From contig MNZP01000014.1 in assembly GCA_001873675.1 (NCBI GenBank), positions 1-16,348 on the forward strand: a DNA stretch of 16,348 nt, in the 5' to 3' direction. Of this stretch, positions 1 to 6,906 are shown piece after piece. Under the pieces are notes generated by a model that saw only the letters and a list, made by a program, of their open reading frames with translations, made no database searches and was not told the origin of the DNA. Numbering within the stretch: the first letter of the stretch is position 1; each line of letters begins with the position of its first letter. The translations under genes were made by a program, and so were the position numbers. This DNA comes from Syntrophaceae bacterium CG2_30_49_12 (GTDB lineage Bacteria; Desulfobacterota; Syntrophia; Syntrophales; CG2-30-49-12).

Positions 1-1814
1 TGGGTTATCAGATCAGTCCTCTCCTCTGGGAGAAGGTAAAAAGGGGATTGAGCGCCGGTCGGGTACAATCGGTAGCGGTCAGGATCATCTGTGACAGGGA
101 GGAAGAGATCCGCAGGTTTGTTTCGGAAGAGTACTGGAATATCACCGCTCATCTTAATGCCTTAAATCCCCCTCCCTTTAAGGCCCGGCTCTTCAAAATC
201 AAGAACAAAAAAGCAAAGGTCGCTGATGGATCACAGGCAAAAGAGATTCTAAAGATCCTCAAGACGAGTCCCTTTATCGTCAGTAAATTAGAGAAAAAAG
301 AAGTCAGGAGATCTCCTCTTCCCCCTTTTACCACCAGCAAGCTGCAACAGGAGGCAGCGCGGTGGCTTCAGTTTCCAGCGAAAAAAACAATGAGTATTGC
401 CCAGAAGTTGTATGAAGGCATAGGATTAGGGAAAGAAGGCCCTATTGGATTAATCACTTACATGAGAACAGACTCCTTCCGTATTGCGGAAGAGGCCCTC
501 CGGGAAGTAAGAGGATACATCAGAGAAAATTATGATCCGGCATTTCTCCCTGTTAAGGCCAGGGTCTTCAAAAATGCGGCCAAAGCCCAGGATGCACACG
601 AGGCGATAAGACCCGCATCCGTGGCTTACAAGCCTAAAGATATCAGGCAATATCTCAGCAACGACCAGTTCCGCCTCTATCAGCTTATCTGGAACCGTTT
701 TGTGGCAAGCCAGATGAACCCTGCTATCTTAGATCAGACGATCATTGACACAACGGCAGGAGGAGGGGACTATCTCTTCCGGGCCCATGGGTCGGTAATG
801 AGATTCCCCGGATATACTATTGTCTACACGGAAGGAAAAGAGGACAACGAAAATGAGGACGATTCCGGCATGACCCTCCCCGAAGTTTCGGAAGGTGAGG
901 CGCTTACCCTCATTTCCCTTTCGACCGAGCAGAAATTTACCCAGCCGCCACCAAGGTTTTCCGAAGCGACCCTGGTCAGGGAGCTTGAAGAAAAAGGCAT
1001 TGGGAGGCCCTCCACTTATGCGGCCATATTGAGCACCATTGCCGAGAGAGACTATGTCCGTAAGGAAAAGGGGAAATTTTACCCTACCGATCTCGGTATC
1101 CTGATCACGGAACTCCTGGTGAAGAATTTCCCCCGGATACTGGATGTAGCCTTTACCGCTGCACTGGAAAACCAACTGGACTCGATCGAAGAGGGGAAAA
1201 ATAACAGGCTGGACACGTTGAACGATTTTTACATCCCCTTTGCGGAAGAGCTGAAAAAAGCCCGGGCAGAGATGCGAAATATTAAAAAAGAGGAAACGCC
1301 GACGGACGTTGTCTGTGATAAGTGTGGCAGCACGATGGTCATTAAATGGGGGAAAAACGGCAAATTTATTGCTTGTTCCAATTATCCCGCCTGTAAGAAC
1401 ACCATGAATATCGCCCGTGATGAAAACGGGCAGACAAGCCGGGAGGAGACCCAGATAACGGATACCATCTGTACTAAGTGTGGCCGGAACATGGCGATTA
1501 AGGAGGGGAGATTCGGCAGATTCCTGGGGTGCTCCGCCTATCCTGAGTGTAAAAATACGATGCCCATAAGTTGCGGGGTAAAATGTCCTGAAGAGGGGTG
1601 CGGGGGATATATATGTGAGAGGCGGACAAAAAAAGGAAAAATATTCTTCGGTTGCTCCCGGTATCCCGACTGCACTTATGCCCTCTGGGAAAGGCCTGTG
1701 CCGGAGACGTGTCCCCAATGTGGAGCGCCGTTCCTCGTTGAAAGGTCAGCACGGGGCGAGAGAACTTATATAGCCTGTCTTCATAAAGATTGCGGTTATA
1801 AAAGGGCGCCGTGA
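1..1814 (+). CDS. topA: DNA topoisomerase I (5' end outside the window)
   Basis: Type IA topoisomerase, which relaxes negatively supercoiled DNA through a 5'-phosphotyrosine intermediate. The reading frame is open from base 3, so the true start lies upstream; the TTG at 48 falls inside the conserved LSAGRVQSVA segment and is not a start. The visible part carries the active-site motif LITYMRTDS with the catalytic Tyr codon at 459-461, then the EAIRP motif and the GIGRPSTYA segment. The C-terminal tail holds four zinc-ribbon-like modules with paired Cys: CDKCG...CSNYPAC, CTKCG...CSAYPEC, CPEEGCGGYIC...CSRYPDC and CPQCG...CLHKDC. The stop TGA overlaps the GTG of the next gene (GTGA), suggesting translational coupling to trmFO, a neighbour seen in many bacteria. 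Identification is secure; only the N-terminal part of the TOPRIM region is missing, through window truncation. Confidence 0.97.
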   Translation, partial: GYQISPLLWEKVKRGLSAGRVQSVAVRIICDREEEIRRFVSEEYWNITAHLNALNPPPFKARLFKIKNKKAKVADGSQAKEILKILKTSPFIVSKLEKKEVRRSPLPPFTTSKLQQEAARWLQFPAKKTMSIAQKLYEGIGLGKEGPIGLITYMRTDSFRIAEEALREVRGYIRENYDPAFLPVKARVFKNAAKAQDAHEAIRPASVAYKPKDIRQYLSNDQFRLYQLIWNRFVASQMNPAILDQTIIDTTAGGGDYLFRAHGSVMRFPGYTIVYTEGKEDNENEDDSGMTLPEVSEGEALTLISLSTEQKFTQPPPRFSEATLVRELEEKGIGRPSTYAAILSTIAERDYVRKEKGKFYPTDLGILITELLVKNFPRILDVAFTAALENQLDSIEEGKNNRLDTLNDFYIPFAEELKKARAEMRNIKKEETPTDVVCDKCGSTMVIKWGKNGKFIACSNYPACKNTMNIARDENGQTSREETQITDTICTKCGRNMAIKEGRFGRFLGCSAYPECKNTMPISCGVKCPEEGCGGYICERRTKKGKIFFGCSRYPDCTYALWERPVPETCPQCGAPFLVERSARGERTYIACLHKDCGYKRAP

Positions 1815-3172
1815 TCCCTGATTCCTGCCTTGCTTTTAAGATGAACCGTAAGAAACCGATTGTTATTATCGGGGGAGGCCTTGCCGGTTGCGAGGCGGCC
1901 TGGCAATTGTTACAGCGGGGGGAAACCGACGTTGTCCTTTACGAGATGAAACCGGAGAAATTTTCTCCGGCCCACAAATCACCGCATCTTGCTGAACTTG
2001 TATGCAGCAATTCTCTTCGTTCTAACAGCCTGGAAAATGCCGTGGGACTTCTCAAGGAAGAGATGCGCATGATGGCCTCGCTTGTTATTGAAGCGGCTGA
2101 CGCAACGGCCGTACCGGCAGGAAAGGCCTTAGCCGTGAACAGGCACGAGTTTTCGGTTTATATTGAGGAGAAGCTTGTTTCCCAGAAAGGACTGACGATC
2201 ATACGGAAAGAGATCTCTAACATTCCCGAAGATTCTATTGTAATCATCGCCACGGGACCACTTACCTCCGAATCTCTCGCTCAGAAAATTTCCCTTCTCA
2301 CGGGAAGTGAATACCTGTATTTCTATGATGCCATTTCGCCTATCATCGAGGGAGATTCCATAAACTATGATAAAGTATTCAGGGCATCAAGATACGCAAG
2401 CTCTGAGGGAGACTATTTAAACTGTCCCTTAAAAAGAGAGGAACACGAGAATCTCTGGGATGCCCTTACCAAAGGCGGAGATGTCCCTCTCCGGTCATTT
2501 GAAGAAGTCAGGTGTTTCGAGGGGTGTCTTCCTGTAGAAATCATCGCCGGAAGGGGAATAAATACCCTCCTCTTCGGGCCGATGAAGCCCGTGGGTTTGA
2601 CAGACCCGAGAACAGGAAAACAACCTTACGCCGTGGTGCAACTTCGGCAGGAAGACAGGGAATGTAAACTCTTCAACATGGTGGGATTTCAGACAAAGCT
2701 GACATGGCCTGAACAGCGGCGAATATTAAGAATGATACCGGGGCTGGAAAGGGCAGAGTTTGCCAGACACGGAAGCATCCACCGGAATACTTTTATCAGT
2801 TCCCCCGTCCTCCTGCGAAAAACCCTGCAACTTCGGGGCAACGACAACATCTTCTTTGCCGGGCAGATTACCGGTGTGGAAGGTTACGTCGAATCGGCGG
2901 CCATGGGGCTTATCGCCGGGTTTTGCGCCTCATGCCGTCTCTCAGGAGGGGAATTATCGCCACCACCCGAAACAACGGCTTTTGGCGCTCTCCTGCATTA
3001 TATTACCAATACCTCCCCTAAGAGATTTCAGCCGATGAATATCGCCTTTGGCCTTTTCCCCCCGCTTCCCGGAAAGACCTCGAAAAAAAAGGGGGAAAGA
3101 GGTCTGTTCTATGCCCGACGTTCCCTTGAGGCGCTGAGAAAATGGAAGGAGGATGTGAAGATGAGACTATAA
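1811..3172 (+). CDS. trmFO: Methylenetetrahydrofolate-tRNA-(uracil-5-)-methyltransferase TrmFO
   Basis: FAD- and folate-dependent enzyme that makes m5U54 (ribothymidine) in the tRNA T-loop, using methylene-THF instead of SAM. Visible family marks: the FAD dinucleotide motif VIIGGGLAGCEAA near the N-terminus; AELVCSNSLRSNSLENA, with the Cys known to be catalytic in this family; YFYDAISPII; GCLPVEIIAGRG; FGPMKPVGL; FNMVGFQTKLTWPEQ; and the C-terminal FAD segment FFAGQITGVEGYVESAAMG. Length (443-453 aa) is normal. Start choice: GTG at 1811 overlaps the topA stop and has an AAGG at 1802-1805 with 5-nt spacing. The ATG at 1841 would give the more usual short N-terminus before the FAD motif but has no visible Shine-Dalgarno. 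Either is possible; I used 1811. Same operon as topA. Confidence 0.95.
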   Translation: MIPDSCLAFKMNRKKPIVIIGGGLAGCEAAWQLLQRGETDVVLYEMKPEKFSPAHKSPHLAELVCSNSLRSNSLENAVGLLKEEMRMMASLVIEAADATAVPAGKALAVNRHEFSVYIEEKLVSQKGLTIIRKEISNIPEDSIVIIATGPLTSESLAQKISLLTGSEYLYFYDAISPIIEGDSINYDKVFRASRYASSEGDYLNCPLKREEHENLWDALTKGGDVPLRSFEEVRCFEGCLPVEIIAGRGINTLLFGPMKPVGLTDPRTGKQPYAVVQLRQEDRECKLFNMVGFQTKLTWPEQRRILRMIPGLERAEFARHGSIHRNTFISSPVLLRKTLQLRGNDNIFFAGQITGVEGYVESAAMGLIAGFCASCRLSGGELSPPPETTAFGALLHYITNTSPKRFQPMNIAFGLFPPLPGKTSKKKGERGLFYARRSLEALRKWKEDVKMRL

Positions 3173-3230
3173 GGGGAGCATATTTGTATGCAAAGAATAA
3201 AATGAGAAAATTTTAGGGAGGGAAAGATAA

Positions 3231-3902
3231 ATGGAGATCATAGAAGAGGCATTAAAAAGGGGACAGAAGATACTCTCTGAATATCAATCCAAGAAGTTGT
3301 TGGCCGGTTATGGTATCCCCATTACCCGGGAAAATCTGGTGAATTCTGAGGAGGAGGCTGTTAGGACAGCAGGGGAGATAGGCTTTCCCGTAGCATTAAA
3401 AGGTTGTTCTCCCGAGGCAACCCATAAAACGGAACTCAAGCTGATAGAACTCAACCTTATGGATGAGAACACTCTCATCGAGGCATACCGAAAGATAATG
3501 AATAATGCCGGCAAGGTGTCCCTGGATGGAATTTTGGTTCAGGAGATGATAAAGGGGGAAAGGGAATTAGTTGTAGGGATGACGAGGGATGTTCAATTCG
3601 GCCCCTGTGTTATGTTTGGGTTGGGAGGAATCTTCACCGAGATACTAAAAGATGTTTCCTTTCGTGTAGCTCCTCTGGAGAAAAGGGATGCCCTGGAGAT
3701 GATGGGAGAAATCAAGGGGCGCCGCATCCTGGAGGCAATTCGGGGTCTGGAAGCGGTAGATAAAGAGATTCTCTGTGAGATGCTGATCAAGGTGGGCCAG
3801 ATAGGACTGGATTTTGAGCAGATAAAGGAGATTGATCTCAATCCTGTGATCATAGCCGGGAGCAGGCCGGTTGCCGTGGATGCCCTGGTAGTCCTGGAAT
3901 GA
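3231..3902 (+). CDS. ATP-grasp (beta-type) subunit of an NDP-forming acyl-CoA synthetase, stand-alone
   Basis: The 223-aa protein matches the ATP-grasp half of ADP-forming acetyl/acyl-CoA synthetases, which conserve CoA-thioester energy as ATP (acyl-CoA + ADP + Pi to acid + ATP + CoA). Visible: an N-terminal LSEYQSKKLLAGYGIPITRE segment, the nucleotide-binding Lys in FPVALKG (about residue 57), SPEATHKTE with a His (65) where this family carries a conserved His thought to relay phosphate, a phosphate-binding GPCVMFGLGGIFTE (124-137), and a metal-binding EIDLNPV near the C-terminus. The start has a good ribosome site, AGGGAGG at 3215-3221. A gap of 58 bp separates it from trmFO and holds only a small palindrome (GCATA-TTTG-TATGC, 3178-3191). 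The partner CoA-binding alpha subunit is not in this window, so the protein may pair with one encoded elsewhere. The acyl substrate cannot be read from sequence. Confidence 0.85.
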   Translation: MEIIEEALKRGQKILSEYQSKKLLAGYGIPITRENLVNSEEEAVRTAGEIGFPVALKGCSPEATHKTELKLIELNLMDENTLIEAYRKIMNNAGKVSLDGILVQEMIKGERELVVGMTRDVQFGPCVMFGLGGIFTEILKDVSFRVAPLEKRDALEMMGEIKGRRILEAIRGLEAVDKEILCEMLIKVGQIGLDFEQIKEIDLNPVIIAGSRPVAVDALVVLE

Positions 3903-3913
3903 CAGGGGTAAGG

Positions 3914-3941
3914 GTTCAGCGGTCAGCAAACAGTTATCAGT
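3914..3941. repeat. Short period-7 repeat array (4 units) upstream of the thiamine genes
   Basis: Four consecutive 7-bp units read GTTCAGC, GGTCAGC, AAACAGT, TATCAGT, all of the form NNNCAGY. They lie in the 74-bp gap between the ATP-grasp gene and the thiamine pyrophosphokinase gene. The units are degenerate, but the 7-bp spacing of CAG is exact. A longer array with the same period and related units lies just after thi4 (6824-6872). No gene, terminator or thiamine riboswitch is visible in this gap. Confidence 0.55.
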
Positions 3942-3976
3942 AAGATCAAGAAAAAAAGATAAACTTGACTTTGTGA

Positions 3977-4669
3977 ATGGAACCGTCGTCTCTTTCCATG
4001 GCAAAAAGAATGGTATTTGTGATTTCCGGAGGCCAGGTCCTGGATCAGGCGTTTTTACATGCAAAAATAGAGGCGCATGGGGGGGTAGAGGTAATCTGCG
4101 CCGACGGTGGAGTACGCCATCTTCCTTCCCACGGTCTGATTCCCGATGTTATCATCGGAGACATGGATTCTCTCGATCCTGAGAAAGAAAAGTACTTTGA
4201 GGAACAGGGAAGTCTGATCATCAGGCGCCCCAAGGAAAAAGAGGAGACAGATACACAACTGGCCCTCGAATATGCCCTGGGGATGAACCCGGAAGAGGTG
4301 TGGATCTTCGGCGCCCTCGGGGGAAGGATTGATCATGCCCTGGCCAACATCTCCCTCCTTATACTGGGTGCAGAGAGGGGCATAAAGGTAAAATTGGTGG
4401 ATGAATGGTGTGAGGTTTTTGTTGTAACCGCCTCCTGTGTGATTGAGGGGCAGACGGGGCAGACGGTATCCATTCTTCCCCTTTCGTCGGCAGTGACCGG
4501 CATAACACTGGAGGGATTTGAATATCCTCTCCAAGATGGGACGATGGAAATCGGAAGGCCTTATGGTGTAAGCAACCGGCTGATAGAGACCAGAGGGGTC
4601 ATTTCCGTCGCTTCAGGATACCTTCTCGTAGTGAGGTATTTCGAGGTGGGGGGGTTCCCCCCAAGGTGA
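3977..4669 (+). CDS. thiN: Thiamine pyrophosphokinase (Bacillus-type ThiN/TPK)
   Basis: Transfers pyrophosphate from ATP to thiamine, giving thiamine diphosphate plus AMP. Family motifs are all visible: FVISGG near the N-terminus, ADGGVRHL (about 42-49), PDVIIGDMDSL (56-66, acidic metal/ATP site), ETDTQLALEYAL (90-101), FGALGGRIDHALANISLL (111-128) and, near the C-terminus, GVSNRLIE, matching the conserved Ser-Asn of the thiamine-binding half. Length 230 aa is normal. The start is uncertain: ATG 3977, ATG 3998 and ATG 4010 are in frame and none has a clear Shine-Dalgarno; 3998 (MAKRMVFV) fits the family length best, 3977 is the longest. It ends 9 bp before thiDN, so the two are probably co-transcribed. 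This enzyme is unrelated to the ThiN domain of the next gene despite the shared name. Confidence 0.93.
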   Translation: MEPSSLSMAKRMVFVISGGQVLDQAFLHAKIEAHGGVEVICADGGVRHLPSHGLIPDVIIGDMDSLDPEKEKYFEEQGSLIIRRPKEKEETDTQLALEYALGMNPEEVWIFGALGGRIDHALANISLLILGAERGIKVKLVDEWCEVFVVTASCVIEGQTGQTVSILPLSSAVTGITLEGFEYPLQDGTMEIGRPYGVSNRLIETRGVISVASGYLLVVRYFEVGGFPPR

Positions 4670-4678
4670 CTTGAGGAG

Positions 4679-6055
4679 ATGAAACCAAAAAGGATATTAA
4701 CCATTGCCGGTTCAGATTCCGGTGGCGGAGCAGGGATCCAGGCAGATTTGAAGACGATTGCCGCCCTTGGGGGCTTCGGGATGAGCGTCATCACCGCCCT
4801 GACAGCCCAGAATACTCTCGGTATCCAGGACATCCATGAGGTCTCCCCGGAGTTTGTGAAGAGGCAGTTTGATGCCGTAGCGTCGGACATCGGCATAGAT
4901 GCAGTCAAAACCGGTATGCTTGTCAACTCCGGAATAATAGGGGCAGTGGCAGACAGCCTCAGGGAATACCATGTTGAGAAGCTTGTTGTTGACCCGGCAA
5001 TGGCAGCCAAAGGGGGGACCTTACTTTTGCAGGATCAGGCGAGGGATGCCCTGATCAGAAAACTGATCCCCCTGGCCCTTGTGGTGACACCGAATATTTC
5101 CGAAGCCGAGGTCCTCTCCGGGATAAAGATTGCCTCCCTCGACGGGATGAGAGAAGCGGCGCGAGTCATTTATGATCTGGGGGCAGGGAACGTACTGGTC
5201 AAGGGGGGGCATCTGATGGATGCCGATGTCACGCACGCCAGGGACATCCTCTATGACGGGAAGGATTTTTACGAGTTTTCCTCTGAGAGATTTGATACTA
5301 AAGACACGCACGGTACCGGTTGCACCTATTCCGCCGCTATTGCCACCGGTCTTGCCATGGGGAAGAGTGTTTTTTATGCCGTGGGAGAGGCAAAAAAGTA
5401 TATAACAGAGACCATCAGGTTTTCCTATCGTATCGGTGGGGGGCAGGGACCAACGAACCATCTCGCCCCCCTTTTACGGGAGGTGGAACGTTATCGCTGT
5501 CTTGATGAGCTGAAGGCCGCCCTGCAAAGATTGAAGGGGGGAAAATGCGGCCGTATCATCCCGGAGGTACAGTCAAACCTCGGCTATGCCCTTCCCTGCG
5601 CCAGGGGGATCGAGGAAGTGGCGGCTGTTCCGGGCAGGATTATCCGGATCGGAGATGAGGTGGCAACCCTCTGTGAGCCCGCTTTCGGCGCCTCTTCACA
5701 TATCGCAAAGATCATCCTCACCGTTTTGAGATACAAAAGTGAATATCGTGCGGCGATGAATATCCGGTTTTCGGAAGATATTGTAAAGATATGCCGGACC
5801 TTGGGGTACGACATCGCCCATTTCAGTCGGGCAGACGAACCGCCTGAGATGAAAGAAAAAGAGGGTTCCACCCTCGAATGGGGAACGGAGAGCGTCCTGG
5901 CAAAGAGGGAAAAGGTTCCCGATATCATCTTTGACAGGGGTGATGTGGGGAAGGAGCCGATGATCCGGGTCCTCGGTAAGGACCCTCATGATGTTGTGAG
6001 TAAAGTTTTGCATCTGGTAAAGAGATTGAAGGAGGAAAGGATAATATGGAATTGA
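4679..6055 (+). CDS. thiDN: Bifunctional HMP/HMP-P kinase ThiD fused to archaeal-type thiamine-phosphate synthase ThiN
   Basis: Two domains. Residues 1 to about 262 are ThiD, which phosphorylates hydroxymethylpyrimidine and its monophosphate: substrate loop AGSDSGGGAGIQAD (10-23), VVDPAMAAKGG (103-113), TPNISEAEVL (137-146) and the anion-hole motif DTKDTHGTGCTYSAAIA (206-222). Residues about 288-458 match the ThiN thiamine-phosphate synthase domain of archaea and Thermotoga, which joins HMP-PP to thiazole phosphate in place of ThiE: IPEVQSNLGYALP (294-306), VAAVPGRIIRIGD (314-326), FGASSHIAK (336-344) with the conserved His 341, RAAMNIRF (357-364), SRADEPPE, and DRGDVGKEPMIRVLG (419-433). ATG 4679 gives the normal ThiD N-terminus; AAGGTG at 4663-4668 is a likely ribosome site, while a GAGGAG abuts the ATG. 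The 3' end overlaps thi4 by 10 bp. Domain calls are firm; activity is inferred. Confidence 0.94.
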   Translation: MKPKRILTIAGSDSGGGAGIQADLKTIAALGGFGMSVITALTAQNTLGIQDIHEVSPEFVKRQFDAVASDIGIDAVKTGMLVNSGIIGAVADSLREYHVEKLVVDPAMAAKGGTLLLQDQARDALIRKLIPLALVVTPNISEAEVLSGIKIASLDGMREAARVIYDLGAGNVLVKGGHLMDADVTHARDILYDGKDFYEFSSERFDTKDTHGTGCTYSAAIATGLAMGKSVFYAVGEAKKYITETIRFSYRIGGGQGPTNHLAPLLREVERYRCLDELKAALQRLKGGKCGRIIPEVQSNLGYALPCARGIEEVAAVPGRIIRIGDEVATLCEPAFGASSHIAKIILTVLRYKSEYRAAMNIRFSEDIVKICRTLGYDIAHFSRADEPPEMKEKEGSTLEWGTESVLAKREKVPDIIFDRGDVGKEPMIRVLGKDPHDVVSKVLHLVKRLKEERIIWN

Positions 6056-6819
6056 ATGAAATTACCATCACAAAAGCGATTATAGAACGGTTCTCGGAGA
6101 AGCTCATCGCATGCACGGAAGTGGATACAGCCATCGTGGGAGGCGGTCCCGCCGGTCTCGTGGCGGCCTATTTCCTGGCGAAAGTCGGGAAAAAGGTGGC
6201 GATATTTGAGAAAAAACTGAGCATCGGCGGCGGCATGTGGGGCGGCGGCATGATGTTCAACGAGATCATCGTGCAACCGGAAGCCAGGGAACTCCTCGAT
6301 CTGTTCGACGTCCGCACAAGGAAATATGAAGCTGGCTACTATAGCGCCGATGCCATCGAGGCGGTCAGCACGATTTGTTCCTATGCGACAAAGGCGGGGG
6401 CCAGGGTCTTTAATTGCATTACCGTGGAGGACGTGATGATTCGTGAAGGGCGGGTGATCGGCCTTGTGATTAACTGGACACCGGTTTCGATGACGGGTCT
6501 CCATGTTGACCCACTGACGATTGCCGCGAAATCTACCATTGATGCCACAGGCCATGCCACGGAAGTTCTCCGCGTGATTGAACGAAAGACAGATATAAGA
6601 CTTAACACGCCAAGCGGGGCCTTGATGGGTGAGCGTTCCATGTGGGCGGACAGGGCGGAACGGTTGACCCTTGAAAATACGAGAGAGATCTGCCCCGGCG
6701 TATATGTAGCAGGAATGTCGGCTAATGCAGCCTTCGGCGGCCCCAGGATGGGGCCTATCTTCGGGGGCATGCTCCTTTCAGGGAAAAAGGTCGCCGAACT
6801 GATCATTGCCAATGGCTAA
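6046..6819 (+). CDS. thi4: Thiazole synthase, Thi4 family (His-type, sulfide-using form)
   Basis: Thi4 enzymes build the thiamine thiazole from NAD, glycine and sulfur, replacing the multi-protein ThiG/ThiS/ThiF/ThiH-O route. Visible: the FAD/NAD-type fold motif VGGGPAGLVAAYFLAK (31-46), IFEKKLSIGGGMWGGGMM (53-70), FNEIIVQPEA, a central NWTPVSMTGLHVDP (143-156), DATGHA (166-171) and the C-terminal MSANAAFGGPRMGPIFGGML (224-243). In yeast and plant Thi4 a Cys in the central segment gives up its own sulfur (suicide enzyme). Here that position is His 153 (codon 6502-6504), as in methanogen Thi4, which uses free sulfide and turns over; this fits an anaerobic, sulfidic cell. Start ATG 6046 has GGAGG at 6031-6035 and overlaps the end of thiDN by 10 bp, so translation is probably coupled. 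257 aa, normal for the archaeal form. Confidence 0.94.
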   Translation: MELNEITITKAIIERFSEKLIACTEVDTAIVGGGPAGLVAAYFLAKVGKKVAIFEKKLSIGGGMWGGGMMFNEIIVQPEARELLDLFDVRTRKYEAGYYSADAIEAVSTICSYATKAGARVFNCITVEDVMIREGRVIGLVINWTPVSMTGLHVDPLTIAAKSTIDATGHATEVLRVIERKTDIRLNTPSGALMGERSMWADRAERLTLENTREICPGVYVAGMSANAAFGGPRMGPIFGGMLLSGKKVAELIIANG

Positions 6820-6823
6820 AAAT

Positions 6824-6872
6824 CATCAGTCATCAGTCGTCAGTCGTCAGTCGGGAGTTGGGAGTTGGGAGT
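6824..6872. repeat. Period-7 tandem repeat array (7 units) between thi4 and cca
   Basis: Seven exact 7-bp units, all ending in AGT: CATCAGT twice, CGTCAGT twice, CGGGAGT once, TGGGAGT twice. The units change stepwise, as if spread by slippage with point changes along the way. The array starts 4 bp after the thi4 stop and ends shortly before the cca ribosome site. The rest of the 87-bp intergenic stretch holds only the cca start region. A shorter array of related heptamers lies upstream of the thiamine cluster at 3914-3941. Confidence 0.8.
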
Positions 6873-6906
6873 TGCGGGAAAGAGGAGATGGGGAGGTTTG
6901 AACACC

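Noticed and set aside
729..1718. Long minus-strand open frame (329 aa) opposite topA
   Set aside because: It mirrors the topA coding sequence, has no recognisable domain or ribosome site, and topA is certain on the other strand.
3131..3230. Terminator after trmFO
   Set aside because: Only a 5-bp palindrome (3178-3191) without a following T run was found, so no factor-independent terminator is called.
3903..3976. Possible TPP riboswitch upstream of the thiamine genes
   Set aside because: Neither the conserved CUGAGA element nor the rest of the core could be found in the gap; the CTGAGA strings seen elsewhere are inside coding regions.
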